This document shows, piece after piece, positions 18,589 to 27,504 of a DNA stretch of 64,000 nt. Source of the stretch: Alistipes sp. Zagget8 (GTDB lineage Bacteria > Bacteroidota > Bacteroidia > Bacteroidales > Rikenellaceae); contig MSHJ01000018.1 of NCBI GenBank assembly GCA_001941065.1, forward strand, positions 95,325 to 159,324, in the 5' to 3' direction. Numbering within the stretch: the first letter of the stretch is position 1; every line of letters begins with the position of its first letter. Below the pieces are notes generated by a model that did not search any database, was not told the DNA's origin, and saw only the letters and a program-made list of their open reading frames with translations. Made by a program: the position numbers and the translations under genes.

Positions 18589-18610
18589 GTATATTTTGTG
18601 TTGCTAAGGA

Positions 18611-18647
18611 CAAAGGTATCGAATTTTGCCGAAAATAGCTATCTTTG
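18611..18647. promoter_or_regulatory. Divergent promoter region thiL / aroQ
   Basis: Minus-strand TACCTTTG (18611-18618) points at thiL; plus-strand TATCTTTG (18640-18647) points at aroQ. Both match TAnnTTTG. The -33 boxes are not obvious. Confidence 0.5.
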
Positions 18648-18716
18648 CGGAGGATTAACCTCCGCTTGGACAGGCGGCGCCTCGGCAGAGGCTGCGAATA
18701 GAAAAACAGCTGATCT

Positions 18717-19145
18717 ATGAAAATATTGATTCTCAACGGCCCGAACCTCAATCTGCAGGGACGGCGCGATACCGGGGTGTACGGTACGCAGACTTTCGAC
18801 GTGTATTTCGAAGGGCTGAAGACGCACTATCCGCAGGTGGAGTTCGCCTATTTCCAGTCGAACATCGAAGGCGAGCTGATCGACGCCGTGCAGCAGGCCG
18901 ACGGCCGCTACGACGGCGTGGTGCTCAATGCCGGCGGTTACACGCACACTTCCGTCGCCCTGCGCGACGCCGTGTCGGCGGTGTCGGTGCCGGTGGTCGA
19001 GGTGCATATCTCGTCGATCCTCGCCCGCGAGGAGTTTCGCCACACGTCGCTGCTGGCTCCCGTCGCCGTGGGGTCGATCATGGGATTCGGCCTGAATTCC
19101 TATCGGCTGGGTATAGAGGCATTATTCCTGATTTGCGGAAAATAG
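18717..19145 (+). CDS. aroQ: 3-dehydroquinate dehydratase, type II
   Basis: Third step of the shikimate pathway, dehydrating 3-dehydroquinate (142 aa). Type II hallmarks: ILNGPNLNLQGRR at the N-terminus, the catalytic Tyr in GVYGTQ, the NAGGYTHTSVALRDA substrate loop, and the catalytic His in VEVHISS. Length is normal. Preceded by a TATCTTTG -7 box at 18640; followed by a REP-like repeat before pyk. Confidence 0.95.
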   Translation: MKILILNGPNLNLQGRRDTGVYGTQTFDVYFEGLKTHYPQVEFAYFQSNIEGELIDAVQQADGRYDGVVLNAGGYTHTSVALRDAVSAVSVPVVEVHISSILAREEFRHTSLLAPVAVGSIMGFGLNSYRLGIEALFLICGK

Positions 19146-19170
19146 CCGGACAATCCGGACGAAATTCCGG

Positions 19171-19262
19171 TTGACAACCCGGTCGCGTCGCGACAAGCCC
19201 CTCCCGAGGGAGGGGTTTGGGGTGGGGTCAGACTTGTAAACGCGGCGGAACGCCGCGACAAC
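19171..19262 (-). repeat. REP-like palindromic repeat, copy 2 (potential G-quadruplex)
   Basis: Near-identical to the copy at 25608 in the opposite orientation: over about 85 bp I see two differences. Contains hairpin CCCCTCCC/GGGAGGGG (19198-19215), the G-rich link, and hairpin CGCGGCG/CGCCGCG (19241-19257). Plus strand 19208-19227 reads GGG-A-GGGG-TTT-GGGG-T-GGGG, a textbook quadruplex motif. Lies between aroQ and pyk. Confidence 0.85.
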
Positions 19263-19319
19263 AGCGGCCGGAAGCCATAAAACGGTATTAAATTAAAAAA
19301 GCATTCCTATATGTATCGC

Positions 19320-20786
19320 ATGAAAAAAACCAAGATCGTCGCTACCATGTCGGATTTTCGCTGCACCGAGGAGTTCGTAAAGGAACTTTTCGACGCCGGA
19401 ATGGACGTGATCCGTATCAATTCGGCCCACGTCACCGAGGAGGGCGCCTCGCGTATCGTCGAGATCGTACACCGGGTCAATCCGGCCATTCCGATCATGA
19501 TCGACACCAAGGGCCCCGAAATCCGCGTGACGACGATTGCTGATGAATACGGAAACAGCATCAATTTCCGCACGGGAGACCGCGTGGCGGTGCGGGGCTC
19601 GGACGGCTCGGACCTCACCACCCGCAAGGTGGTCTATATGAACGTTCCCTCGATCGTGCGCGACATTCCCGTCGGGGCGCGGATGCTGATCGCCGACGGC
19701 GAGCTGGAAATCCGCGTCGTGGGCAAGTCGGACGAGGAGCTCGACTGCGAGTTCGTCGTGGGCGGCGCCATGCGTTCGCGCAAGAGCGTCAATGTCCCGG
19801 GCGTCTGCATCGACCTGCCGTCGGTCACGGAGAAGGACCGCCGCTTTATCGAATGGGCCGTGAAGAACGACGTCGATTTCATCGCCCACTCGTTCGTGCG
19901 TTCAGCCCGCGACATCAAGGCCGTGCAGGACATTCTCGACACCCGCGGCAGCAACATCAAGATCATTTCGAAAATCGAGAACCAGGAGGGACTGGACAAT
20001 ATCGACGAGATCATCGAGGCGTCGTATGGCATCATGGTCGCCCGCGGCGACCTCGGCGTGGAGCTTCCGGCCGAGGTGATTCCCAACACGCAGCGGCGCA
20101 TTGTCGAGAAATGTATCTGCGCCAAGCGTCCCGTGATTATCGCCACGCAGATGCTCTATTCGATGGTCAAGTCGCCGCGCCCGACGCGTGCCGAGGTGAG
20201 CGACGTGGCCAGCGCCATCTACGAACGGGTGGACGCCGTGATGCTGAGCGACGAGACCGCCATGGGCGATTTCCCCGTGGAGTCGGTCGAGACGATGGCC
20301 CGCATCGCCCGGGAGATCGAACGCGACGAGACGCATTTCAAACCCATGATCGATATGGACATGGTTTCGGTGAACCACGAGATCACGGCGCAGCTGGCCC
20401 GTTCGGCCGTGCGTGCCTCCACCAACCTGCCGATCAAATACGTGGTGCTCGACACCAAGACGGGCCGCACGGGCCGTTATCTGGCGGCGTTCCGGGGCCG
20501 CAAGACCGTGATGGCCGTCTGCTACCAGCTCCATGCACAGCGCATTCTGGCTCTGTCGTACGGCGTGGTGCCGATTCTTCGCAATCAGGAATTCACGGAC
20601 CGCTACCACTTTCTGGTCGATGCGCTGGAATTTCTCGATCAGTATAAGAAACTGGGCGACGAAGACCTGCTGGCCATCGTGGGCGGCAGTTTCGGTCCTG
20701 ACGGAGGGGCTTCCTACGTCGAGATAGCCAACGTGCACAACATCCGCAAGCGCAACGACGAGATACTCGCCGCGCAGCGTAAGTAA
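19320..20786 (+). CDS. pyk: Pyruvate kinase
   Basis: Last step of glycolysis, phosphoenolpyruvate to pyruvate with ATP formation (488 aa from the ATG at 19320; an ATG at 19311 is the alternative). Conserved blocks: KTKIVATM at the N-terminus, MIDTKGPEIR, KIENQEGLDNIDEI, MVARGDLGVE, and PRPTRAEVSDVA. The ADP/metal loop reads MLSDETAMG instead of the commoner MLSGETA, a variant I consider normal for this phylum. The C-terminal allosteric-type domain is present. An oligosaccharide flippase gene begins 11 nt after the stop. Confidence 0.95.
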   Translation: MKKTKIVATMSDFRCTEEFVKELFDAGMDVIRINSAHVTEEGASRIVEIVHRVNPAIPIMIDTKGPEIRVTTIADEYGNSINFRTGDRVAVRGSDGSDLTTRKVVYMNVPSIVRDIPVGARMLIADGELEIRVVGKSDEELDCEFVVGGAMRSRKSVNVPGVCIDLPSVTEKDRRFIEWAVKNDVDFIAHSFVRSARDIKAVQDILDTRGSNIKIISKIENQEGLDNIDEIIEASYGIMVARGDLGVELPAEVIPNTQRRIVEKCICAKRPVIIATQMLYSMVKSPRPTRAEVSDVASAIYERVDAVMLSDETAMGDFPVESVETMARIAREIERDETHFKPMIDMDMVSVNHEITAQLARSAVRASTNLPIKYVVLDTKTGRTGRYLAAFRGRKTVMAVCYQLHAQRILALSYGVVPILRNQEFTDRYHFLVDALEFLDQYKKLGDEDLLAIVGGSFGPDGGASYVEIANVHNIRKRNDEILAAQRK

Positions 20787-20797
20787 CCGCCGCAGGT

Positions 20798-22258
20798 TTG
20801 GGAGGGCAGCTCAGGGAGAAGGTCGCGCAGGGCGTGGCGTGGAGCATGGCCGAGAAGGTCGGCTCGATGCTGCTGGCCATGGCCGTGCGGCTGGTCATCC
20901 TGCGCCTGCTGACGCCCGACATCCTCGGATTCATCTCCATTCCGTCGGCCGTGGCGACCATTCTGCTGGTCGTCGTGGACAGCGGTTTCTCGCAGAGCCT
21001 GATCCGTCACCGGGACCCTTCGCAGAGCGACTACAAATCGGTCTTCCTCTTCAACATTGCCGTGTCGCTGTTGCTCTACGGCGTGCTGATGGCGCTGACG
21101 CCCTTTGCGGCGCGTTGGTACGATATGCCCCAGATTGCACGGATTGCTCCGGTGTTCTTCCTGCTGCTGCCGTTGAATGCTCTGTGCGCCGTGCAGAATA
21201 CGATTTTCATCCGCCAGTTCCGTTTCGCGCTTTTATCGAAGGTGACCTTCGCATCGTCGCTCGTGGGCGGGTTTGCAGCCATCGGCTGTGCGCTGGCCGG
21301 GTGGGGCATCTGGAGTCTCGTGGCCGAGCGGGTAATCTCCGTCGGTGCGAGAACCGCGATTCTGTGGTGGCTGAGCGACTGGAGGCCCTGCGGCAAATGC
21401 AGCGTGAAACCCCTGCGGGAGATGGCCCCTTTCGGGTGCAGCCTGATGGTGACGGACCTGATTTCGAATTTCTACAACAAAATACCTCAGTTTTTCCTTG
21501 GGAAGCTCTATCCTGCCGCGACGCTCGGATCGTATGACCAGGCGGTCAAACTGAAGGACATGCCTGCGACGACCGGGATGCAGGCGGTGCAGAACGTCAC
21601 TTTTCCGGCCTTTTCGAAAATCCGGGACGACGCTCCGAAGCTGGCCGAAAGCTACCGGCAGGTGGTGATGATCGTGGCCTACGTGATGTTCCCGATCATG
21701 CTGGGGATGTCGGCCGTGGCGCACGATATGTTCGCCGTGCTGCTGGGTGAGGAGTGGATGCTCACGGTGCCTTATTTCGAGGCGGTATGTCTGGCGGGAC
21801 TGTTTTCGCCGATTGCGGTGATTGCTTACAACATCCTGAAAGTGAGGTGTTCGGGGCCGCTGATCGTGCGTCTCGAGGTGGTGAAGAAGGTCCTGATGAC
21901 GGCGATTTTCGCCGTGACCATTCCTCACAGCGTGATGGCCGTGGTGTGGGGGCTGGTGGCCATCGCCTTCTGCGAAATGACCGTCAATTTCATCGCCACG
22001 ACCCGTTTCACATCGCTCTCGTGTGCACGGTTCCTCCGCACGCTGTTGCCCCCGGCGGCGTTGTCCGCGGCGATGTACGCCGTCGTGCGGCTCACGGCGG
22101 CGGCGATTCCCGGCAACGACCTGCTGAGGCTGGTCGCCGAGGTGGCTGCGGGCGCTGCCTGCTACCTGCTGCTCTCGGCGCTGTTCCGGCTGGAGGCCTT
22201 CCGCGAGCTGGTCGCCATCGTGCGCCGGCAGCTGAAAAAAACGGACCGCCCTGTCTAA
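20798..22258 (+). CDS. Polysaccharide/lipopolysaccharide flippase (Wzx/MVF-type exporter)
   Basis: Multi-pass inner-membrane protein (486 aa) of the MATE/MOP superfamily that flips lipid-linked oligosaccharides to the periplasm. About 12-14 hydrophobic segments span the length. The N-terminus LREKVAQGVAWSMAEKVG is the characteristic family start, so translation must begin upstream of the first ATG (20846); the only usable start after the in-frame stop at 20780 is TTG at 20798. It sits 11 nt after pyk, which suggests co-transcription although the functions differ. No glycosyltransferases flank it, so the cargo is unknown. Confidence 0.88.
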   Translation: MGGQLREKVAQGVAWSMAEKVGSMLLAMAVRLVILRLLTPDILGFISIPSAVATILLVVVDSGFSQSLIRHRDPSQSDYKSVFLFNIAVSLLLYGVLMALTPFAARWYDMPQIARIAPVFFLLLPLNALCAVQNTIFIRQFRFALLSKVTFASSLVGGFAAIGCALAGWGIWSLVAERVISVGARTAILWWLSDWRPCGKCSVKPLREMAPFGCSLMVTDLISNFYNKIPQFFLGKLYPAATLGSYDQAVKLKDMPATTGMQAVQNVTFPAFSKIRDDAPKLAESYRQVVMIVAYVMFPIMLGMSAVAHDMFAVLLGEEWMLTVPYFEAVCLAGLFSPIAVIAYNILKVRCSGPLIVRLEVVKKVLMTAIFAVTIPHSVMAVVWGLVAIAFCEMTVNFIATTRFTSLSCARFLRTLLPPAALSAAMYAVVRLTAAAIPGNDLLRLVAEVAAGAACYLLLSALFRLEAFRELVAIVRRQLKKTDRPV

Positions 22259-22276
22259 AGGCGGTCCGTTCGTTTT
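22241..22276. terminator. Bidirectional terminator between flippase and buk
   Basis: Stem ACGGACCGCC (22241-22250) with GGCGGTCCGT (22260-22269); A tract before and T tract after. The flippase stop codon (22256-22258) lies in the loop. Serves both convergent genes. Confidence 0.88.
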
Positions 22277-22292
22277 TCCGGATGGATAGGGG

Positions 22293-23360
22293 CTATTTGT
22301 AGACCTTCGGGGTGATGGTGCCCCGCAGTACGACCAGCGCGTTCATGACCAGCGCTTCGAGCTCGTTCTCGCCGGGGTAGACCTCGACGGGCGCGATGAA
22401 GCCGCAGTGTTCGCGGATGTACTCCACGATGGGTTCGTTGTAGGCGATGCCGCCCGTGAGCAGGATTGCCTGGACCTTGCCCGAGAGCGCTCCGGCCATG
22501 GCGCCGATCTGTTTCGAGACGTTGTAGCACATGGATTCCAGCACCTTTTTGGCCCGCTGGTCGCCCTCCCGGATGCGCTCCATGACCTGAATCACGGAGT
22601 TCGTGCCCAGGTAAGCCACCAGGCCGCCCTTGCTCGAAATGAATTTCAGCAACTCCTCCTTCGTATATTGTCCCGAGAAGCAGACTTTGATGAGCTCGCT
22701 CGACGGAATGCTGCCGGCACGGTCCGGGGCGAAGGGCCCGTCGCCGTCCAGCGCGTTGTTCACATCGACGATGCGGCCCTGCTTGTGCGCCGCGACCGAA
22801 ATGCCGCCGCCCATGTGGGCCACGATCAGGTTCGACTCCTCGTAGGTCCAGCCCACGCGGTCGCAGTGCAGGCGTGCGATGGCCTTCTGGTTCAGGGCAT
22901 GGAAGATCGCCTTGCGCGGGCACATCGGCATCCCCGTGATGCGGGCCGCGTCGTCCATCTCGTCGACCACCGGCGGGTCGGCGATGTAGGCCTTCACGCC
23001 CGCCATGTGGGCGATCTGCGCCGCGAGCACTCCCCCGAGATTGCAGGCGTGTTTCATCTGCGCGTTGCGCAGGTCGTAGCGCATCCGCGAGTTGACCTCG
23101 TAGACGCCTGCCGGAATGGGCCGGATCAGGCCCCCGCGGCCGATCACGGCCGACAGCTCCTTCAGGTTGAACGACTGTTCGCGCAGGGCCGAGAGAATCA
23201 GTCCCCGGCGCCAGTCGAGCTGGTCGATGACGTCGGCAAAGCGGGAAATCTCTTCGGTCGAGTGGCGCAGGGTCAAATCCAACAAAGGCCGCTCCTCGTC
23301 GTAGAGGGCGACCTTTGTGGATGTTGAGCCGGGATTTATCGCTAAAACTTTGTAGCCCAT
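22293..23360 (-). CDS. buk: Butyrate kinase
   Basis: Converts acyl phosphates (butyryl-, isobutyryl- or related) to the free acid with ATP formation (355 aa). Acetokinase-family fold: N-terminal phosphate-binding INPGSTSTKVALY, central VAHMGGGISVAAH, and the Buk-specific DGDGPFAPDRAGSIP block; C-terminal LTGGIAYN. Longer relatives (acetate kinase, about 400 aa) differ in this region, and the window has a separate ackA. It lies 46 nt downstream of ptb on the same strand, the classic ptb-buk order. Confidence 0.94.
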   Translation of the reverse strand: MGYKVLAINPGSTSTKVALYDEERPLLDLTLRHSTEEISRFADVIDQLDWRRGLILSALREQSFNLKELSAVIGRGGLIRPIPAGVYEVNSRMRYDLRNAQMKHACNLGGVLAAQIAHMAGVKAYIADPPVVDEMDDAARITGMPMCPRKAIFHALNQKAIARLHCDRVGWTYEESNLIVAHMGGGISVAAHKQGRIVDVNNALDGDGPFAPDRAGSIPSSELIKVCFSGQYTKEELLKFISSKGGLVAYLGTNSVIQVMERIREGDQRAKKVLESMCYNVSKQIGAMAGALSGKVQAILLTGGIAYNEPIVEYIREHCGFIAPVEVYPGENELEALVMNALVVLRGTITPKVYK

Positions 23361-23406
23361 AAGTTCTCGGTTCGTTTGTGTTTGGGTTAGTCCCGTATCC
23401 GGGTTT

Positions 23407-24315
23407 TTATTTTTTTACGGCCAGGCATGCCAGGGCGATCGAGTAGAGCTTGGTCTTGCTCGTGTCGCCGCGCGAGGTCAGCACGCAGGGAACCTTCGTG
23501 CCCATGACCATCGCCGCCAGTTCGCCGCCGCAAAGGTGGGTCACCGACTTGAAGAAGACGTTCGCCGACTCGAGGTTGGGGAACAGCAGGCAGTCCGGGT
23601 CGCCGGCCACCGACGAGCCCTTGACCTTCTTGTGCTCGGCAACGTCCTTGTAGAGCGCCACGTCGAGCGACAGCGGGCCGTCGACAACGACTTTGCCCAG
23701 CTGGCCGCGGTCGGCCATCTTGGCCAGCAATGCGCCTTCGGTCGAGGAGATCACGTTCGGCAGCAGCTGCTCCGAGGGGGCGATGCAGGCGATCTTCGGG
23801 GTCTCGATGCCCAGCAGGTTCGCCGTGCGGGCCAGATAGCCGATCTGCACCATCTTCTGCTTGAAATCCGGAAGCGGAATCACCGCCACGTCGGAAATGA
23901 TGAGCAGTTTGTGGTAGCAGGGCATCTCGACGATCGAGACGTGGCTCAGGACGCCCTTCGGGGGGAACAGCCCGGCCTCCTTGTTCAGAATGCCGCGCAT
24001 GTATTTGTCGGTCGAGACCAGGCCTTTCATCAGCACGTCGGCATTGCCCGAAACGACCGATGCGACGGCCTGCTGGACGCATTTCACGTCGTTGGCCTCG
24101 TCGACGATGTTGAAGGCCTTGACGTCGATGTCGTTCTCCTCGCAGACCTGTTTGATAACCTCCTTGTCGCCGAAGAGCGTGGGCTCCACGAGTCCCTCCT
24201 TGTAAGCCTCGTAAACGGCTTCCAGTGTATGTGAATCCTGTCCGTAGGCAACGACAAGACGTTTTTTACCCCGTTTTCTCGCCTCCTCGACGATTTCGGT
24301 AAGATGCTGAATCAT
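23407..24315 (-). CDS. ptb: Phosphate butyryltransferase
   Basis: Exchanges CoA for phosphate on butyryl-CoA or branched acyl-CoA (302 aa, cytoplasmic). It has the phosphotransacetylase-family fold, with ADVLMKGLVSTDKYMRGIL and the C-terminal block VMGTKVPCVLTSRGDT. Length matches Ptb rather than the longer Pta. It is placed between ackA and buk, all on the minus strand (35 and 46 nt gaps), forming one apparent ackA-ptb-buk transcript. No pta gene is seen here. Confidence 0.93.
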   Translation of the reverse strand: MIQHLTEIVEEARKRGKKRLVVAYGQDSHTLEAVYEAYKEGLVEPTLFGDKEVIKQVCEENDIDVKAFNIVDEANDVKCVQQAVASVVSGNADVLMKGLVSTDKYMRGILNKEAGLFPPKGVLSHVSIVEMPCYHKLLIISDVAVIPLPDFKQKMVQIGYLARTANLLGIETPKIACIAPSEQLLPNVISSTEGALLAKMADRGQLGKVVVDGPLSLDVALYKDVAEHKKVKGSSVAGDPDCLLFPNLESANVFFKSVTHLCGGELAAMVMGTKVPCVLTSRGDTSKTKLYSIALACLAVKK

Positions 24316-24350
24316 GGTGTTGACGGTATTAATGTGTTAAAGTTGAATGT

Positions 24351-25553
24351 TTATTTTACCAGGTTGTAGGTGTCCGCGGCGATTACCAGTTCCTCGTTGG
24401 TGGCGATGGTGGCGACCTTGACCTTCGAATCGGCGGCCGAGAGAATCTTGTTCACACCCCGGGCGCCCTTGTTGGCGGCGGGATCGAATTTGACGCCCAT
24501 GAACTCCAGTCCTTCGCAGACCGACTCGCGCATCTCGCACGAATTCTCGCCCACGCCGCCCGTGAAGATAATCATATCCACGCCGCCCATTTCGGCTGCG
24601 TATTCGCCGATGAACTTCTTGATGCGTCCGTAGTACATGTCACGCGCCAGAATCGCGCGAGGATTGCCTTCGTCGTAGGCCCGGTCGATGTCGCGCATGT
24701 CGCTCGAAATGTCCGTGAGGCCCTGAACGCCCGATTTCTTGTTCATCATGTCGTTGAGCTGGGCGTAGGTCATGCCCTCCTTTTCACCGATGAACGTGAT
24801 GGCGCTGGCATCCACCTGGCCGCAGCGCGTACCCATCACCAGACCGTCCAGCGGCGAGAAGCCCATCGACGTGTCGAACGACTTGCCGTCGAGGATGGCC
24901 GTCACCGAACCGCCGTTGCCAATGTGGCAGGTGATGATTTTCGAGTGGTGGAAATCCAGTCCCGCGAGTTCGGCGCCCACCTTGGCCACGTATTTGTGGC
25001 TGGTGCCGTGGAAGCCGTATTTGCGCACGCGGTATTTTTCATAATAGGCGTGGGGCAGGGCGTACATGTAGTTCACCGCCGGAATCGACTGGTGGAACGA
25101 GGTGTCGAAAACCGTCACCTGCTTCACGCCCGGCAGCACCTTCTCGATCGAGAGCACGCCCTCGAGGTTGGCGGGGTTGTGCAGCGGGGCTATCTCGAAC
25201 AGCGAGCGGATTTTCTCCTTCGTGTCCTCGGTGACGATGCAGCTTTCGGGGAAGAACTCGCCGCCGTGGGCCACCCGGTGACCGACGGCCTTCACCTCGT
25301 CGAGCGACGCGATCACGCCGTGCGCGGGGTCCGTCAGGGCGTCGAGCACGAGTTTGATGCCCGTCGTGTGGTCGGGGATCGGCTGGTGCAGTTCGAAAGT
25401 CTCCTTGCCTACGGGTTTATGGGTCAGATCGCCCTCCGGGAGGCCGATACGTTCTACAATGCCTTTTGCGAGCAGCCTGCTCGACGACGGCTCCATGTCG
25501 ATCACCTGATACTTGATCGACGACGAACCGCAGTTTAATACCAGAATTACCAT
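24351..25553 (-). CDS. ackA: Acetate kinase
   Basis: Makes ATP from acetyl phosphate, releasing acetate (400 aa). Signature NCGSSSIKYQV at the N-terminus, the KYGFHGTSHKYV motif near the middle, ITCHIGNGGSVTAI (phosphate-2 motif) and FTGGVGENSCEMRE near the C-terminus. Full length. First gene of the ackA-ptb-buk set; usually paired with pta, which is missing here. Upstream (on its 5' side) is a REP-like repeat. Confidence 0.96.
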   Translation of the reverse strand: MVILVLNCGSSSIKYQVIDMEPSSSRLLAKGIVERIGLPEGDLTHKPVGKETFELHQPIPDHTTGIKLVLDALTDPAHGVIASLDEVKAVGHRVAHGGEFFPESCIVTEDTKEKIRSLFEIAPLHNPANLEGVLSIEKVLPGVKQVTVFDTSFHQSIPAVNYMYALPHAYYEKYRVRKYGFHGTSHKYVAKVGAELAGLDFHHSKIITCHIGNGGSVTAILDGKSFDTSMGFSPLDGLVMGTRCGQVDASAITFIGEKEGMTYAQLNDMMNKKSGVQGLTDISSDMRDIDRAYDEGNPRAILARDMYYGRIKKFIGEYAAEMGGVDMIIFTGGVGENSCEMRESVCEGLEFMGVKFDPAANKGARGVNKILSAADSKVKVATIATNEELVIAADTYNLVK

Positions 25554-25607
25554 AAGTGCTATTATAAGTTATGTGTTTTTTTATCAATTCCTTGCTTTCG
25601 ACCGGTG

Positions 25608-25714
25608 TTGTCGCGGCGTCCCGCCGCGTTTACAAGTCTGACCCCACCCCAAACCCCTCCCTCGGGAGGGGCTTGTCGCGACGCAACCGGGATTTCGACC
25701 GGGTTGTCAGCCGG
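25608..25714 (+). repeat. REP-like palindromic repeat, copy 3
   Basis: Hairpin CGCGGCG/CGCCGCG (25612-25628), then GTTTACAAGTCTGACCCC, then C tracts 25642-25661 whose complement is a four-tract quadruplex motif, then hairpin CCCCTCCC/GGGAGGGG (25654-25671). Nearly identical to the inverted copy at 19171. Lies between crcB and ackA. Confidence 0.85.
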
Positions 25715-25767
25715 AATTACAGCCGGTCTGCGGGCGGATATGTCTCAAAACTTTCAATTTATCCCAT

Positions 25768-26139
25768 TTAACTCTTCACCTGTGCTCCGATCCATATGCC
25801 CAGCGCTGCGAAAACGATGCAGGTCCCGACGCTCAGCGTAATGTAAGCCGCTGCGGGACCGTAATCCCCGGCACGCAGCAGCCGCACGGCATCGGCCGAA
25901 AAGGTCGAAAAAGTGGTGAAGCCGCCGCAGAATCCTACGATAAGCAACCATCCTGCCGTAGCCGAAGAAATCGCTTCCAGCAGAATCCCGATCAGCAGCG
26001 ATCCGGCAGCGTTGACAGCGAACGTCCCGGTGGGAAATCCCAGCATCGTATGCCCTGCCAACAGCCATGCCGAGAGTATATAGCGGACGACACTGCCGGC
26101 GGCGCCTCCGAGGCCCACGGCTAAAAGTTCACGAATCAT
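25768..26139 (-). CDS. crcB: Fluoride ion exporter CrcB/Fluc
   Basis: Small four-helix membrane channel (123 aa) that lets fluoride out of the cell as an antiparallel dimer. Conserved elements: GGAAGSVVRYILS near the N-terminus, GTFAVNAAGSLLIG in helix 2, and GFCGGFTTFSTFS in helix 3 with the pore Phe box. Single gene, unlike split crcB pairs. No fluoride riboswitch fits upstream: a TAAATTTG box (26172-26179, minus) leaves only about 25 nt of leader. Confidence 0.94.
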   Translation of the reverse strand: MIRELLAVGLGGAAGSVVRYILSAWLLAGHTMLGFPTGTFAVNAAGSLLIGILLEAISSATAGWLLIVGFCGGFTTFSTFSADAVRLLRAGDYGPAAAYITLSVGTCIVFAALGIWIGAQVKS

Positions 26140-26171
26140 AAGTTAAATATAGGCATTATTCTACGGATGTG

Positions 26172-26179
26172 CAAATTTA
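26172..26179 (-). promoter_or_regulatory. -7 box of crcB (TAAATTTG)
   Basis: Perfect TAnnTTTG on the minus strand, 33 nt before the crcB ATG at 26139. A TTG about 15 nt further upstream is a weak -33 candidate. Confidence 0.5.
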
Positions 26180-26246
26180 AGCAAAAAATGATAACAATCC
26201 GTTCTATTTTTTGCCCGAATAGGTGGAAAAATTATCAGAATCTGCT

Positions 26247-27503
26247 TTACGAGTCCCGGGTTTGTCCGTCTCCTGAAACGACGTACTTGTAGGTCGTGAG
26301 CTCGGGAAGCCCCATCGGACCCCGTGCGTGGAGCTTCTGCGTCGAGATGCCGACCTCGGCGCCGAAGCCGAACTGGCCCCCGTCGGTGAAGGCCGTCGAG
26401 ACGTTGACGTAGACGCACGCCGCATCGACCCGCTGCGTGAACTGCCGCGCCGTCTCGGCATTCTCGGTGACGATCGCTTCGCTGTGCCGCGAGGAGTAGC
26501 GGGCGATGTGCGCGAGGGCTTCGTCCGGCGAACCGACGGTTTTGACCGCCAGTTTGTAATCGAGGAACTCGGTGCCGAAATGTTCCTCCTCGGCGGGGCG
26601 GAGCTGGCAGGCGGGGTAGCGGCCCGCAAGGGCGGCGTAAGCCTCCGTGTCGGCGTAGATCGTGACCCGTTTGGCGGCCATCGGGTCGCACAATTCCGCG
26701 AGGTCTGCGAGCCGTCCGCGGTGGACGATGAGGCAGTCGAGGGCGTTGCAGACGCTCACGCGGCGCGTCTTGGCGTTGCAGATCACGGCACGGCCCTTCG
26801 TGAGGTCGCCGTCTGCATCGAAATAGGTGTGGACGATGCCTGCGCCGGTCTCGATGACGGGGATGCGGGCGTTCTCACGCACGAAGCGAATCAGGCCCGC
26901 GCCGCCGCGAGGAATCACCACATCGACATAGCCCACGGCGTTGAGCAGTTCTGCCACGGCTTCGTGGCCGGAGGGCAGCAGCGTGAAGGCCGCCGGGTCG
27001 ATGCCCTCGTCGCGGAGCGCCGCGTGGAGCAGGGCGGCGATCGCCTCGTTGGAGTGGCGGGCGTCGCTGCCGCCCTTCAGCACGCAGGCGTTGCCCGTTC
27101 GGAGGCACAGCGAGAAGATGTCGGCCGTGACGTTGGGACGCGCCTCGCAAATCATCCCCACGACGCCGAACGGAACACGGACCTTGCGGATAGACAGGCC
27201 GTTGGGGCGTGTCCATTCGTCGATCGTCGTGCCCTGCGGTGCGGGGAGTCCGGCGACGGATTCCATGTCGGAGGCGATGCCTGCGATGCGTTCGGGCGTC
27301 AGCCGCAGGCGGTCGCGCAGGGGCGAGTCGGCGGCCATGGCTTCGAGGTCGCGGGCGTTGGCCGCGAGCAGTTTTTCCGCGTTTTCCCGGAGCAATGCGG
27401 CCGCTTTCACGATGGCGCGGCTTAACGTTGCAGTATCGGTCCGGGCCAGCTCGGTCCCGGCACGGCGGGCGGCGGCGAAAAGGGTTTCGTATGTTGTGTC
27501 CAT
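26247..27503 (-). CDS. proA: Glutamate-5-semialdehyde dehydrogenase (gamma-glutamyl phosphate reductase)
   Basis: Second step of proline synthesis (418 aa), reducing gamma-glutamyl phosphate. ALDH-like fold with [39 protein letters not shown], the catalytic Cys region [15 protein letters not shown], and the C-terminal [19 protein letters not shown] motif. Starts one base after the proB stop, so the two genes are tightly coupled in a proBA operon. Confidence 0.95.
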   Translation of the reverse strand: MDTTYETLFAAARRAGTELARTDTATLSRAIVKAAALLRENAEKLLAANARDLEAMAADSPLRDRLRLTPERIAGIASDMESVAGLPAPQGTTIDEWTRPNGLSIRKVRVPFGVVGMICEARPNVTADIFSLCLRTGNACVLKGGSDARHSNEAIAALLHAALRDEGIDPAAFTLLPSGHEAVAELLNAVGYVDVVIPRGGAGLIRFVRENARIPVIETGAGIVHTYFDADGDLTKGRAVICNAKTRRVSVCNALDCLIVHRGRLADLAELCDPMAAKRVTIYADTEAYAALAGRYPACQLRPAEEEHFGTEFLDYKLAVKTVGSPDEALAHIARYSSRHSEAIVTENAETARQFTQRVDAACVYVNVSTAFTDGGQFGFGAEVGISTQKLHARGPMGLPELTTYKYVVSGDGQTRDS

Positions 27504-27504
27504 C

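Noticed and set aside
20251..20265. Pyruvate kinase motif MLSDETA instead of MLSGETA as a loss-of-function sign
   Set aside because: All catalytic blocks are otherwise intact, and I regard this as a normal variant of the phylum.
26140..26246. Possible fluoride riboswitch before crcB
   Set aside because: The promoter box leaves only about 25 nt of leader, and no fluoride aptamer consensus is visible.
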